A stretch of 64,000 bases of DNA from Phycisphaerae bacterium RAS2. Lineage in GTDB: Bacteria; Planctomycetota; Phycisphaerae; UBA1845; UTPLA1. Position numbers and translations under genes: made by a program. Numbering within the stretch: position 1 is the stretch's first letter; every line of letters begins with the position of its first letter. The notes beneath the pieces are model-generated. The model did not search any database and was not told the origin of the DNA. It saw only the letters and a list, made by a program, of their open reading frames with translations. This document shows positions 36,812 to 45,713 of this stretch, in pieces. The stretch is from NCBI GenBank assembly GCA_007753915.1, contig CP036352.1, forward strand, positions 4,217,306 through 4,281,305. The letters are read 5' to 3'.

Positions 36812-37591
36812 CTACTCTTTTGGCTTCGTCGCGCCGGCCCCCGAGCAGTCCACGTCGATGGACAGGCCCGACACTTCGATGGACGCCGACACCGACTGAC
36901 CCTTGCCCCCGGTCACATCGCTGCGGCCGACCAGCACTAGGTAATACCCGCGGTCCGGCTCCAGTGTGACATCAAACGCCACGTCGTGCGCACGCGAGGA
37001 TCGGCTCCCGCCCGTGGTCGCCGTGTCAGAGAGCAGGTTCTCGTCTCGCAGCACCGCACCGAACGAATCCTTCACCACAAATCGCAGTTGATTCGCAGCC
37101 GATGCCGGCAAGGCGTCCGCGTTCGATTCCGAGCCGCCCGAATCTCCGCCTGATCCGGACGACGCGGCCGTCGCGCCCGACACCTGCCCCGACTCGGTGA
37201 CTTTCAGACGCAGCTTGACCAAAGCCGCGACCCGCCGACTCGTCGCGTTGTCAAACGTGTAACCCAGTTGAAACTCGCCCCAGGCGCTGCCGTCGGTCTT
37301 TGATTCGGCTCGGCACACCGCGCCGTCCGTGCCGACTTGCCCCGACGCACCCTGCCCGCCGCCAACCTGGCCCGATGGAAACGATCGAAAGTTGAACGCC
37401 TCCTTCGAGGGAATTGAAATCGCGCCGCCCGAAAGCACCGGCTCACCCAGGTCCGGCCGCTCACTCGCCGGGCGTCGAAAGTCCATGTTCATCTGCCCGC
37501 CGCCGCCGCAACCGGCCACGGAGAACAGAATAATCCCGGTCCACGCAAGACCTCCCCGGGTGAACCCCTTTGCCGTGCATCGAATGTCCAT
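36812..37591 (-). CDS. Hypothetical lipoprotein
   Basis: A 259-residue protein with a lipobox (LFSVAGC). After it comes a glycine-rich linker, then a beta-rich domain (residues 85-250) with a Ser/Gly-rich insertion (SSGSGGDSGGSES). The C-terminus has an RGYYLVLVGRSDVTGG stretch. No family recognised. The ATG at 37591 is used; a GTG two codons upstream is possible. It lies 61 bases upstream of nadD. Confidence 0.55.
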   Translation of the reverse strand: MDIRCTAKGFTRGGLAWTGIILFSVAGCGGGGQMNMDFRRPASERPDLGEPVLSGGAISIPSKEAFNFRSFPSGQVGGGQGASGQVGTDGAVCRAESKTDGSAWGEFQLGYTFDNATSRRVAALVKLRLKVTESGQVSGATAASSGSGGDSGGSESNADALPASAANQLRFVVKDSFGAVLRDENLLSDTATTGGSRSSRAHDVAFDVTLEPDRGYYLVLVGRSDVTGGKGQSVSASIEVSGLSIDVDCSGAGATKPKE

Positions 37592-37770
37592 GCACACAAC
37601 TTACGACCCTGCCGTCGGCCTGTAAAGTCGGGCCAAATACTCGCAATAAGAACGGGTGGACCCTCGTTAAGGCGCTACGATTAGGCGATCGGTCGCGGGG
37701 GGTCATACAACAGTCTTGACCCTTGGTCCGCTCCGGCACGCCGACCCTTCCCTGAATGGAGGCGCTTCTG

Positions 37771-38973
37771 ATGGCCGCTTCGCGCAACGCGCCGCGTCAA
37801 TTCCATCCGATTCACGTCCTTCTCTGCCTGGTCGCTTCTGCTGCCTGGCTCGCCGCGCTGCCGAGTCGTGCGGCCGATTGTTCCGTCACGACCGTGAATC
37901 GGACGCCACTCAACGATCTAGGCGCCGGGCTTTACCTCGGCCAATTCCAGGGCGGTCTCTATCCCAACGGCATGAATGCCCTGCCGACGGCGCACGGCGA
38001 TCTCGGCGCCGCGCGCGCTGCCGGCATTCGCCCGCTCAATCTGGTGGGGCAACCCAGCCCATCCGGCCGAGTCGTACTTGTCTCCGTAGGAATGTCCAAC
38101 ACGTCGCAGGAATTCACGCGCTTCATTCCATTGGCGAACGGAAGTCCAGATGTCAACCACACGACACTCGCCATCGTCAATGGCGCTCAGGGCGGGCAGG
38201 ACGCGGCGGATTGGGAACAACCGACGATGGCCACGTATGACACCCTTCAGGCGCGCCTTCAGCAGGCCGGATTGAGCGAGGCCCAGGTGCAGGCCGTCTG
38301 GCTGAAGCAGGCCAACGCCGGCCCGGCCAGTGCCTTGCCGGCGGCCAATTCCGACGCCTACTCCCTCCTGACGAAACTGGGAAACATCGTTCGAGCCATT
38401 CGAGTGCGCTACCCGAATATTCGCGTTGTGTTCCTGTCGAGCCGGATCTATGCAGGGTACGCGTCGACGACGCTCAACCCCGAACCCTATTCCTATGAGT
38501 ACGGCTTCTCGGTGAAGTGGTTGATTGAGGCGCAGGCAACTCAAATGGCGGGCGGGGGGATCGACCCGCGCGCCGGCGACCTGGATGCGAACTCCGCCGC
38601 GCCGTGGCTTGCGTGGGGGCCCTACCTCTGGGCCGACGGCCTGACGCCTCGAAGCGACGGTCTCATCTGGCAGTGCAGCGACCTGAATGCCGACGGTACC
38701 CACCCCAGTACGGTCGGCGCAGACAAAGTTGCCGGACGATTGCTGAACCACCTGCTCGCGTCGCCGTTCTCGCGCGGCTGGTTCGGAATCGTCGGGCTTG
38801 CTGACATCGACCGCGACGGCGACGCCGACAGCATGGACGACAGCCACTTCGTTTCCATCCTGTTGAGCGGAAACCCCACCCCCGACCAACTCGCAGCCTG
38901 CGACCTGAACGGCGACGGCCGAGCCGATGGCGCGGACCTTCGTCATTTCCTCCGTGCACGCGTTAACCCCTGA
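37771..38973 (+). CDS. Secreted SGNH-hydrolase-like protein with C-terminal dockerin-like repeats
   Basis: A 400-residue protein. The signal peptide ends near PSRAAD. The catalytic-type domain begins VLVSVGMSNTSQEF, where GMSN matches the GxSN block I of sialate-acetylesterase-like SGNH enzymes. NGAQGGQDAADW is a probable block II/III, and DLNADGTHPS gives the Asp/His of block V. Two EF-hand segments close it: DIDRDGDADSMDD and CDLNGDGRADGADL. The start at 37771 has GGAGG eight bases upstream. It should be an extracellular esterase; the substrate is unknown. Confidence 0.72.
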   Translation: MAASRNAPRQFHPIHVLLCLVASAAWLAALPSRAADCSVTTVNRTPLNDLGAGLYLGQFQGGLYPNGMNALPTAHGDLGAARAAGIRPLNLVGQPSPSGRVVLVSVGMSNTSQEFTRFIPLANGSPDVNHTTLAIVNGAQGGQDAADWEQPTMATYDTLQARLQQAGLSEAQVQAVWLKQANAGPASALPAANSDAYSLLTKLGNIVRAIRVRYPNIRVVFLSSRIYAGYASTTLNPEPYSYEYGFSVKWLIEAQATQMAGGGIDPRAGDLDANSAAPWLAWGPYLWADGLTPRSDGLIWQCSDLNADGTHPSTVGADKVAGRLLNHLLASPFSRGWFGIVGLADIDRDGDADSMDDSHFVSILLSGNPTPDQLAACDLNGDGRADGADLRHFLRARVNP

Positions 38974-39146
38974 CCGGGCCGCACGTAATCTTCCTTGTGC
39001 CTCGCGTGCTTGCCCCTTCGGGCCGTTCCTCGGACAATACCGCAATCCCCTTGGCATGCTGTCGCCCGACTCGATGCCACGGGGTATTTGCTTTTGAGCC
39101 GCCCGGCAAACCGGCGGGCCGCTTCGGGCGTATCAGGACGACGAAC

Positions 39147-40733
39147 ATGAACCCAGGCAAACACGGCATCGATCAACACGGCCTAGCCCCGACGCGGGCC
39201 GTCAATTGGAATCTATCGGTCCCCGAGCTGGTCGAGCGGGCACTGGTCCGCGGCGAAGGGCAACTCAACGACACGGGCGCCCTGTGCTGCCTCACCGGCA
39301 AGCGCACCGGCCGCTCGCCCAACGACAAGTTCATTGTTCAGGACGACCACACCGCCAAGACGGTGGACTGGGGCAAGGTCAATCGACCGATCACCCCGGA
39401 GGTTTTCGAGAAGCTGCTCAAGAAGACCATCGCCCACCTGAACGATCAGGAATTGTTCGTCACCGACGCCTGGGCCGGCGCCGACGAACAGTACGGCATG
39501 CCGATTCGCCTCGTCGGCACGAAAGCGTGGCACTCGCTGTTTGCGCGGCAACTCTTCCGTCGCTCGACGCAGAAGCAGATGGAGAGCGCCAAACCGGAGT
39601 ACGTGATTCTCTCCGCGCCCGACCTGCACGCCGACCCAGGCAAGGACGGCACGAACAGTGAAGCCTTCATCTGTGCCGATTTCACCCGCAGGATCATTCT
39701 CGTCGCCGGGACGCATTACGCCGGCGAAAACAAGAAATCCATCTTCACCGTGCTCAATCACACGTTGCCCGATCGCGGCGTCTTCCCGATGCACTGCTCG
39801 GCCAACGTCGGACCCAACGGCGATGTCGCTCTGTTCTTCGGACTGTCCGGCACCGGCAAGACCACCCTTAGCGCCGACCCGCAGCGACGCCTCATCGGCG
39901 ATGACGAGCACGGCTGGTCGGACCGCGGCGTGTTCAACTTCGAAGGCGGCTGCTACGCCAAGTGCATCCGTCTTTCGCCCGAGCGCGAGCCGCAGATCTA
40001 CAACGCCCTGCGATTCGGTGCCGTGCTCGAAAACGTCGTGATCGACCCCGCCACGCGCGCCGTCGATTTCGACAGCGACCGGTACACCGAAAACACCCGC
40101 GCCGCCTACCCCATCGACTTCATCGACAACGCCATCCCCGAAGGCCGCGCCGACGCACACCCGCGCGCGATCGTCTTCCTCACCTGCGATGCGTTCGGTG
40201 TCATGCCGCCGATCAGCCGCCTCTCGCCCGAACAGGCGATGTATCACTTCCTGTCGGGTTACACGGCCAAGCTGGCCGGCACCGAGGCGGGCGTCGGTTC
40301 GGAACCGCAGGCGGCGTTCTCCACCTGCTTTGGCGCCCCGTTCATGACCCGCAACCCGATGGTGTACGCCAACCTGCTGGCCGACCGGATGAAGAAGCAC
40401 GATGCCCAGTGTTTTCTCATTAACACGGGCTGGGGCGGCGGGCCGTTCGGCGTCGGCAAGCGGATCGACCTCGCGTCAACGCGGGCGATGGTCCACGCGG
40501 CCCTCGGCGGAAAATTGAAAGAAGTCGAAACCGTGACCGATCCGGTCTTCGGCCTGCACATCCCCACGCGCGTGCCCGAGGTCGAGGCCGACATCCTCCT
40601 GCCGCGCAAGACATGGAAAGACGCCGCCGCCTACGACGCGAAAGCGAAACACCTCGCGGGATTGTTCAAAGAGAACTTCACGAAATTCACCGCCGCCACA
40701 GCCGAAGTCAAAGCCGCAGGCCCGCGGGGGTGA
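39147..40733 (+). CDS. pckA: Phosphoenolpyruvate carboxykinase (ATP)
   Basis: A 528-residue gluconeogenic enzyme converting oxaloacetate and ATP to phosphoenolpyruvate. Hallmarks are TGRSPNDKF, the P-loop GLSGTGKTT at 232-240, GDDEHGW at 251-257 and the FEGGCYAKCI segment. Length is normal. The start at 39147 matches the family N-terminus; a longer frame to 38997 is unsupported. A strong terminator follows 12 bases after the stop. Confidence 0.96.
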   Translation: MNPGKHGIDQHGLAPTRAVNWNLSVPELVERALVRGEGQLNDTGALCCLTGKRTGRSPNDKFIVQDDHTAKTVDWGKVNRPITPEVFEKLLKKTIAHLNDQELFVTDAWAGADEQYGMPIRLVGTKAWHSLFARQLFRRSTQKQMESAKPEYVILSAPDLHADPGKDGTNSEAFICADFTRRIILVAGTHYAGENKKSIFTVLNHTLPDRGVFPMHCSANVGPNGDVALFFGLSGTGKTTLSADPQRRLIGDDEHGWSDRGVFNFEGGCYAKCIRLSPEREPQIYNALRFGAVLENVVIDPATRAVDFDSDRYTENTRAAYPIDFIDNAIPEGRADAHPRAIVFLTCDAFGVMPPISRLSPEQAMYHFLSGYTAKLAGTEAGVGSEPQAAFSTCFGAPFMTRNPMVYANLLADRMKKHDAQCFLINTGWGGGPFGVGKRIDLASTRAMVHAALGGKLKEVETVTDPVFGLHIPTRVPEVEADILLPRKTWKDAAAYDAKAKHLAGLFKENFTKFTAATAEVKAAGPRG

Positions 40734-40745
40734 CACGGAAATGCC

Positions 40746-40778
40746 AAAGCCCCGGTCAAGCTTGACCGGGGCTTTTTT
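40746..40778 (+). terminator. Rho-independent terminator of pckA
   Basis: Arms 40746-40760 and 40761-40775 form a perfect 30-base palindrome. Each arm starts with AAAGCCCCGG, the centre is CAAGCTTG, and the second arm runs into a six-T tract (40773-40778). It lies between pckA and the convergent M50 gene, and may act in both directions. Confidence 0.9.
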
Positions 40779-40813
40779 GCGCGCCGTCATATTTCGCTTG
40801 CTTGAGCGATTGC

Positions 40814-41758
40814 TTACATTGCATCTGTTTCACTCGATGCAACCCCCGCTGCCACCACCCACGCTCCCATCGGGTGCATCGCCCCGCACGTCGGGCAGGT
40901 TGTCCGCACGTGCAGCACGCCGCAATGCGGGCACCAGCCGCGCTGATGGAACGTGTCGAACAATCCGCCGCAATCGCACCGCCAGAACGCGCCGGCCGGT
41001 GGATGCTGCCGGCAGCCGGGGCAGGCGAACGCCGCATGGCGCGGAGAAGTCGCCAGCGCCTTCAGGGCCTGCGCATAGCGCAGCCCCTGCATCGAGCGCG
41101 ACGCGCCCATGAACGCCAGCAGGATCAACCACACGTTCCCAAAGTACAGCGCCGCACCGATGATCGCCGCAGCACCGACGAGGCCGAGGCTGGACGCGAT
41201 CGCGAGGCTGCGATACTCCCCCACGAAGAACCACAACACCGCCTGAAGAATCTGCCCGCCGTCGAGCGGGTAGATCGGCATCAGGTTGAATACGAGCAGC
41301 ACGATGTTCATGAACACGACGCTGTCCAGCCACCGCTCGGCGTCGCCGCCTGTGGCGGTCAACCAACCCGGCATCGTGTACAGCGCCGCCACCGAAATCG
41401 GAAGCAGGAACACATTCACCAGCGGCCCCGCGACGATGCTCCACAGAATCGCCCCCGGCCGCCGCGGCGGCGTTACATACGCGACGCCGCCAAACGGCCA
41501 CAGCAGAATCCGCTCGGCCCGGCCGCCGACCGACCGGCAGGCCAGCGAATGGCCGAACTCATGCATCAGCACGATCGCGAAAAGCGAAAGGTACTCAATA
41601 ACGCCCCAGATCGGCGACTGATATTGACTGATGGGCCGCTGGACGAGAATGACGGCGATGAGCAGCCACGTCCAATGGAGAAAAACGTCTATTCCAGCGA
41701 AACGAAAGAGCCGAATCGCCCCCGGAAACCCGCCCCGCGCCGATGAAGAAGATGACAT
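40814..41758 (-). CDS. M50 (site-2 protease) family protease with C-terminal zinc ribbons
   Basis: A 314-residue membrane protease. HEFGH at 66-70 supplies the zinc-binding helix. NLMPIYPLDGGQ around residue 166 gives the third ligand (Asp166). At least four further hydrophobic segments are seen. The last 70 residues form a cytoplasmic zinc-ribbon module with Cys pairs at 246/249, 261/263, 276/279 and 288/291. Family members cleave transmembrane substrates, often anti-sigma factors. It ends 36 bases from the pckA terminator and sits beside the PEGA protein and the sigma/phosphatase genes, so a regulatory role is possible but inferred. Confidence 0.88.
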   Translation of the reverse strand: MSSSSSARGGFPGAIRLFRFAGIDVFLHWTWLLIAVILVQRPISQYQSPIWGVIEYLSLFAIVLMHEFGHSLACRSVGGRAERILLWPFGGVAYVTPPRRPGAILWSIVAGPLVNVFLLPISVAALYTMPGWLTATGGDAERWLDSVVFMNIVLLVFNLMPIYPLDGGQILQAVLWFFVGEYRSLAIASSLGLVGAAAIIGAALYFGNVWLILLAFMGASRSMQGLRYAQALKALATSPRHAAFACPGCRQHPPAGAFWRCDCGGLFDTFHQRGWCPHCGVLHVRTTCPTCGAMHPMGAWVVAAGVASSETDAM

Positions 41759-41806
41759 GACCGCATGATAGCGGGGTTCCGACGCGGCGGCTTATTTCTG
41801 ATCGGC

Positions 41807-43693
41807 TTAGTCTTCGCCCCGCCCGCCCGACGCAATCGCCGGCAGCGCGTCGCGCCCGAGGACGGTATACGTCCCGCGCTGATTCGCCGCCCACGAGGCC
41901 AGCCAGTGACCGTCGCCCGACTCGGTCGTCGTCACGAGGTGCACCGCCACATTCTTGCCCGCGATCGACTCGGCGAACGCCGTCAGGGCCGCGCGATTCA
42001 CCGCGCCGCCGACAAACAGCCACACCGAACCCGGCTCGACCGCCATCGCCGCGTTGAGCGCGTCGGTCAGCCGCGCCGCCTTGACCGGGCGCACCGCACG
42101 CACCATGTCGTACGCGCGAATCTTCTGCCCGCTTGTCGCGCTGGTCGCCGCGCCGTCGGCCGGCCAGCGGTCCACCCCTTCGTCCGTCGCGGCGAACACC
42201 GCGAACTGCTGATCGCCCCCCAGCCGGTGAATCTGCTCGGACAGCTGATCCAGTAGCGTCACATACTCGGCACTCGTCCCGGTTCGCGGCGACAGCACAA
42301 ACGCCACGCGCTCCCCGCGAAAGGCCATCGGCACCACCAGCGCGTCGCTGCTCGATCGCGCCGGAACGGTGAAATCCGCCCCGCCGAAATGGGCCGTTCC
42401 CCGCGCCGCCTCCACCCGCACCAGTTTGCCCGCCTGCGACGCCTCAAACTTCACCAGCGCCGGCGACGGCCCGACTTCCTTCCCGTCCACCTTCACCACA
42501 CCGCCCGGCGGCTGCGTCTCGACCCGCACTTCGATCATCGCCGGCTTCAGCGAAAAGCGCGATGCCACCTGCCGCGTCGGCCCCATCGCCGCCAGCGAAA
42601 CCTTCCGTTCCTGCGGTTCGAAACCGTCCAGTGTCGCTGACACCGTCACCGCGTCGTCTGTCTTCGTGACGGGAATCGACAACGGCGCGACGCCTGCGAT
42701 CTTGCCGCCCACGCGAATCGTCGCCCCGGGCGGATCGCTCTCCACCAGCAGCGTCGGCGAGGCCGGCTGCAATTCCAAATTCAGATCGAGCCGGCCGCCG
42801 GCCTCCGGCGCGGCGATCTCGCGCACCAGGTCGGCATAGCCCGCGCGCTTCACCAGCAGCGTTGCTTTCTCATCCGGCAGGCTCGTGAGCGTCACAGGCG
42901 TGACACCTCGCAGCGTGCCGTTGATCCAGACCTCGGCCTTCGGCGGCTCGGTTCGAATCGCCAGTTCAAACGGCATCGGCACCAGCTCAATCGTCGCGTC
43001 GTCGATCCCGCTCAACACCGACACCGGCCGCCGAATCGGATAGAACCCGTCGGCCGACACCTCCAGCCACTTCTCCGCTGCTTCGCGCCCGCCAACGGCC
43101 ACGCGAAATCGCCCCTGGTCGTCGAGCGGCTCCAGCGCCTGGCCGTCCACCATGACAGTCGCCGTCGACGGCTTCACCGAAAGCGTCAGCGCCAGGTCTC
43201 GCGCCGGCTCGACCAGCACCGCCGTGCCCGCCTGCCGGCTGTTCGCCAGCCAATACGTAATAAATACGCCTGTAAGAATCAAACCGGTGCCGACGCCGAT
43301 GGCCAGGTCGCGCCGCCGCCGTGACGGGCGCGCACCGACTCCACGACCCGGCTCCGACGACTCGACAAATGTCACACCGCCGCGCCGCCGGGGAGCGGCT
43401 GCATCAATCGTGCCCGAAAGCAAGTCCTCCGCCGCGCGCTCACGCCGCGGAGCCGCGCCCCCGACTTGCGACGCTGCCGGCTTGTTCGGTTGCGCCGCCG
43501 AGGCACCGCGGAATCCGCTCGCAGACGAATACAATCGTTGCGCGCCCTGCTTGGGCGTCGGTGGAGCGGTCGGCCCCTTGTACGCCGCCGCCTCGACGCG
43601 ACGGCATCCCGCGCACACGCCCTCGATGATCGAGATCGCGTCATCTGTCTCCAGGTCCCGGCCGCATCGTTCGCAAGTCAGTGGATTGACCAT
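41807..43693 (-). CDS. Membrane protein with zinc ribbon and PEGA repeats
   Basis: A 628-residue protein. The N-terminal zinc ribbon has C7, C10, C27 and C30. A disordered basic linker leads to one transmembrane helix (IGVGTGLILTGVFITYWLA, about residues 130-150). Several PEGA-type beta repeats follow, recognised by phrases such as EPPKAEVWINGTLRGVTP and DPPGATIRVGGKIAGVAP. The C-terminal 200 residues look like a von Willebrand factor A-like domain (RVAFVLSPRTGTS, GSVWLFVGGAVN) without a clear MIDAS. PEGA domains usually lie outside the cytoplasm. Function unknown. The genes for the M50 protease and this protein are in tandem, 48 bases apart. Confidence 0.68.
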   Translation of the reverse strand: MVNPLTCERCGRDLETDDAISIIEGVCAGCRRVEAAAYKGPTAPPTPKQGAQRLYSSASGFRGASAAQPNKPAASQVGGAAPRRERAAEDLLSGTIDAAAPRRRGGVTFVESSEPGRGVGARPSRRRRDLAIGVGTGLILTGVFITYWLANSRQAGTAVLVEPARDLALTLSVKPSTATVMVDGQALEPLDDQGRFRVAVGGREAAEKWLEVSADGFYPIRRPVSVLSGIDDATIELVPMPFELAIRTEPPKAEVWINGTLRGVTPVTLTSLPDEKATLLVKRAGYADLVREIAAPEAGGRLDLNLELQPASPTLLVESDPPGATIRVGGKIAGVAPLSIPVTKTDDAVTVSATLDGFEPQERKVSLAAMGPTRQVASRFSLKPAMIEVRVETQPPGGVVKVDGKEVGPSPALVKFEASQAGKLVRVEAARGTAHFGGADFTVPARSSSDALVVPMAFRGERVAFVLSPRTGTSAEYVTLLDQLSEQIHRLGGDQQFAVFAATDEGVDRWPADGAATSATSGQKIRAYDMVRAVRPVKAARLTDALNAAMAVEPGSVWLFVGGAVNRAALTAFAESIAGKNVAVHLVTTTESGDGHWLASWAANQRGTYTVLGRDALPAIASGGRGED

Positions 43694-43784
43694 GGCTTAT
43701 TCGTTCATGCCCTTCCGCTCAAAAGCGGCGCGCGGATTCGCTCCGCACTGCCGACGGCGTCTCCGAATTGAATCGGCCAATCGC

Positions 43785-43828
43785 GTCCCATAACTACAGC
43801 ACGGCCCATACATTACGACTTATGGGAC
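43785..43828. promoter_or_regulatory. Nine-base inverted repeat between divergent genes
   Basis: GTCCCATAA (43785-43793) and TTATGGGAC (43820-43828) are perfect inverted repeats separated by 26 bases. They lie in the 278-base spacer between the PEGA gene (start 43693) and the phosphatase gene (start 43972). It could be a paired operator or a hairpin; no match to a known site. Confidence 0.4.
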
Positions 43829-43971
43829 CACTCCGCAATCGCCTAATGAGATTTCCGGCCGACTTGTTGCCGCTGGATGACGGCCCGCAGCCCGAATCGC
43901 GCGATTAGAATGCACGTCGCCGGGAGTCGTTCGCAACCGCCGAGATGACTTGAATCGCCGACCACGCACCC

Positions 43972-45597
43972 ATGAACCCGACCGTTCAAATCTCATATCG
44001 CGACGGCAGGCGCCAGGCCATTCCCCTCGCCGGGACGGAGGCCATCATCGGGCGCGACGCCTCCTGCGATGTCACACTGGATGATTCCATCACGTCCCGC
44101 CGGCACGCCCGGCTTTATCGCGACCCGGCCGGGGCCTACTGGATTCAGGACCTCCGCAGCAAGAACGGCACCATCGTCAATCAGCGCGCCATCACCACAC
44201 CGGTCCGATTGCACGAGGGCGATCAAATCGAGATCGGTGACTGCACACTGTGCCTCGCGCCGTTGTCGCGCGCGGCGGCCGGCCCGGTGCTCGTGAACGA
44301 CCCCAACCTCGAAACCACGCTGGGGGCCGCGAGCACCTGGGGCGCGCAGCAGCAACTTGAACTCTCGCAGAAGCGCCTGCAAACGCTTTACGACCTCAAC
44401 ACGCGCCTGACCGGGCGCTTCGACCGGAACGATCTGCTGGGCGAGGTACTCGATATCTGTATCGAGGCGTTTCGATTTGAGCGGGCCGGAGTCGCAGTTT
44501 GGCGCGGAGCGCCGCATCCGCCGGAATGGATCGTCATGCGCGACGCGCGAGGCGGCCCGCCCGGAGAGTTCCGCATCAGCCGCTCACTCGTGGACGACGC
44601 CCTGCACAATGCCCGACGCGGCATTCGTGACGCGGCCGATGCCGCCGTCGATCCCACCGCCAGCATGGTCTCCAACAACATCCGCTCGGCCATGTGCGTG
44701 CCGATGGAATATCACCAGACCGTTCACGGCGTTCTCTACGGCGACCGTGTCACGTCGACCGGTGGTTACACGCGCGAGGACATCGACTACTTCGCCGCGC
44801 TGGGCCGGCTCGGGGCCATGGGCCTTGCCAATGCCCAACTGGTCGAGGAGATGAAAGCTCGCCAGCAGGTCGAGCTGCAACTCCAGTGGGCGAGGCAGAT
44901 TCAGACAAATCTCTTTCCTGCGGAGCCGCTCGCCAGGGACGCCCTGACCATCGATGCCCTCAACGATCCCGGGCAGAAAGTCTCCGGCGATTATTACGAC
45001 TACTTCCCGCGGCCTGACGGCCTCATCGCTGTCGTTGTCGCCGATGTCTGCGGCAAGGGCGCCCCCGCCGCCCTGCTCATGGCCAACTTTCAGGCGGCCG
45101 TCCACGTGACGCTTGCCCAGGAGTCCGATCTGCTTCGAGCCGCCGAGCTGCTCAACCGGCTCGTCTGCCGAAACGTGAAGGACTCGCGCTTCATCACCGG
45201 CATCGTCGGCCTGCTGAACCCGGCCCAGCGCACGTTCACCTACGTCAACGCAGGGCACCCGCCGCCCGTCGTGTGGCATGGCAGCGGTTCGGCCGCGCCA
45301 CACAAGGAGGCCGACTCGGCGCTGCCCTTCGGCATTGAGCCGGATTTCCCCTACGCGCTCAACGTTGTGCAGGTCGGCCGCCCCGGTTCGCTTTTTATGT
45401 ATACAGATGGCGCGCCGGACGCCGAAGACCCGCGCGGCGACAAGTTCGGAGATGACCGCCTACTCGAAACCATCGCGGCGGCCGCCTCGCTGCCCCCCGG
45501 CGAAATGCTCGCGCGCACCCGCCGCGCCATCAGCCAGTTCACACGCAATCACCCGCTGGTGGATGACATCACTCTGCTGGCAGCAAGATTGGAATGA
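43972..45597 (+). CDS. FHA-GAF-PP2C serine phosphatase (RsbU/SpoIIE-like)
   Basis: A 541-residue signalling protein. The FHA domain (about residues 20-95) has IIGRDASCDVTLDD, TSRRHARL and LRSKNGTIVN for phosphothreonine binding. A GAF domain (about residues 130-285) follows. The PP2C domain (about residues 310-541) has VSGDYYDYF, VVVADVCGKGAPAALLMAN, NAGHPPPVV, TDGAPDA and HPLVDDITLL; the conserved metal-binding aspartates are all seen. Family members dephosphorylate anti-sigma-factor antagonists or similar partners. It is convergent with the large sigma factor gene. Confidence 0.92.
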   Translation: MNPTVQISYRDGRRQAIPLAGTEAIIGRDASCDVTLDDSITSRRHARLYRDPAGAYWIQDLRSKNGTIVNQRAITTPVRLHEGDQIEIGDCTLCLAPLSRAAAGPVLVNDPNLETTLGAASTWGAQQQLELSQKRLQTLYDLNTRLTGRFDRNDLLGEVLDICIEAFRFERAGVAVWRGAPHPPEWIVMRDARGGPPGEFRISRSLVDDALHNARRGIRDAADAAVDPTASMVSNNIRSAMCVPMEYHQTVHGVLYGDRVTSTGGYTREDIDYFAALGRLGAMGLANAQLVEEMKARQQVELQLQWARQIQTNLFPAEPLARDALTIDALNDPGQKVSGDYYDYFPRPDGLIAVVVADVCGKGAPAALLMANFQAAVHVTLAQESDLLRAAELLNRLVCRNVKDSRFITGIVGLLNPAQRTFTYVNAGHPPPVVWHGSGSAAPHKEADSALPFGIEPDFPYALNVVQVGRPGSLFMYTDGAPDAEDPRGDKFGDDRLLETIAAAASLPPGEMLARTRRAISQFTRNHPLVDDITLLAARLE

Positions 45598-45610
45598 AAG
45601 AGAAGACGCG

Positions 45611-45690
45611 AGATTTGAGCTTTGAGCTCTTTGATTAGAGACTATTAAAGATTTGAGATTTGAGATTAAAGGTTTGAGGTTTGAGATTTC
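45611..45690. repeat. Degenerate heptamer array, AGATTTG type
   Basis: Seven copies of TTTGAG/TTTGAT-like units appear in about 80 bases, mostly with 7-base period: AGATTTG and AGCTTTG, then after a gap AGATTTG, AGATTTG, AGGTTTG and AGGTTTG. It lies between the convergent phosphatase and sigma-factor genes. The region is AT-rich in a GC-rich context. Confidence 0.6.
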
Positions 45691-45713
45691 AGCTTACCGC
45701 TGCGGACTTCAAA

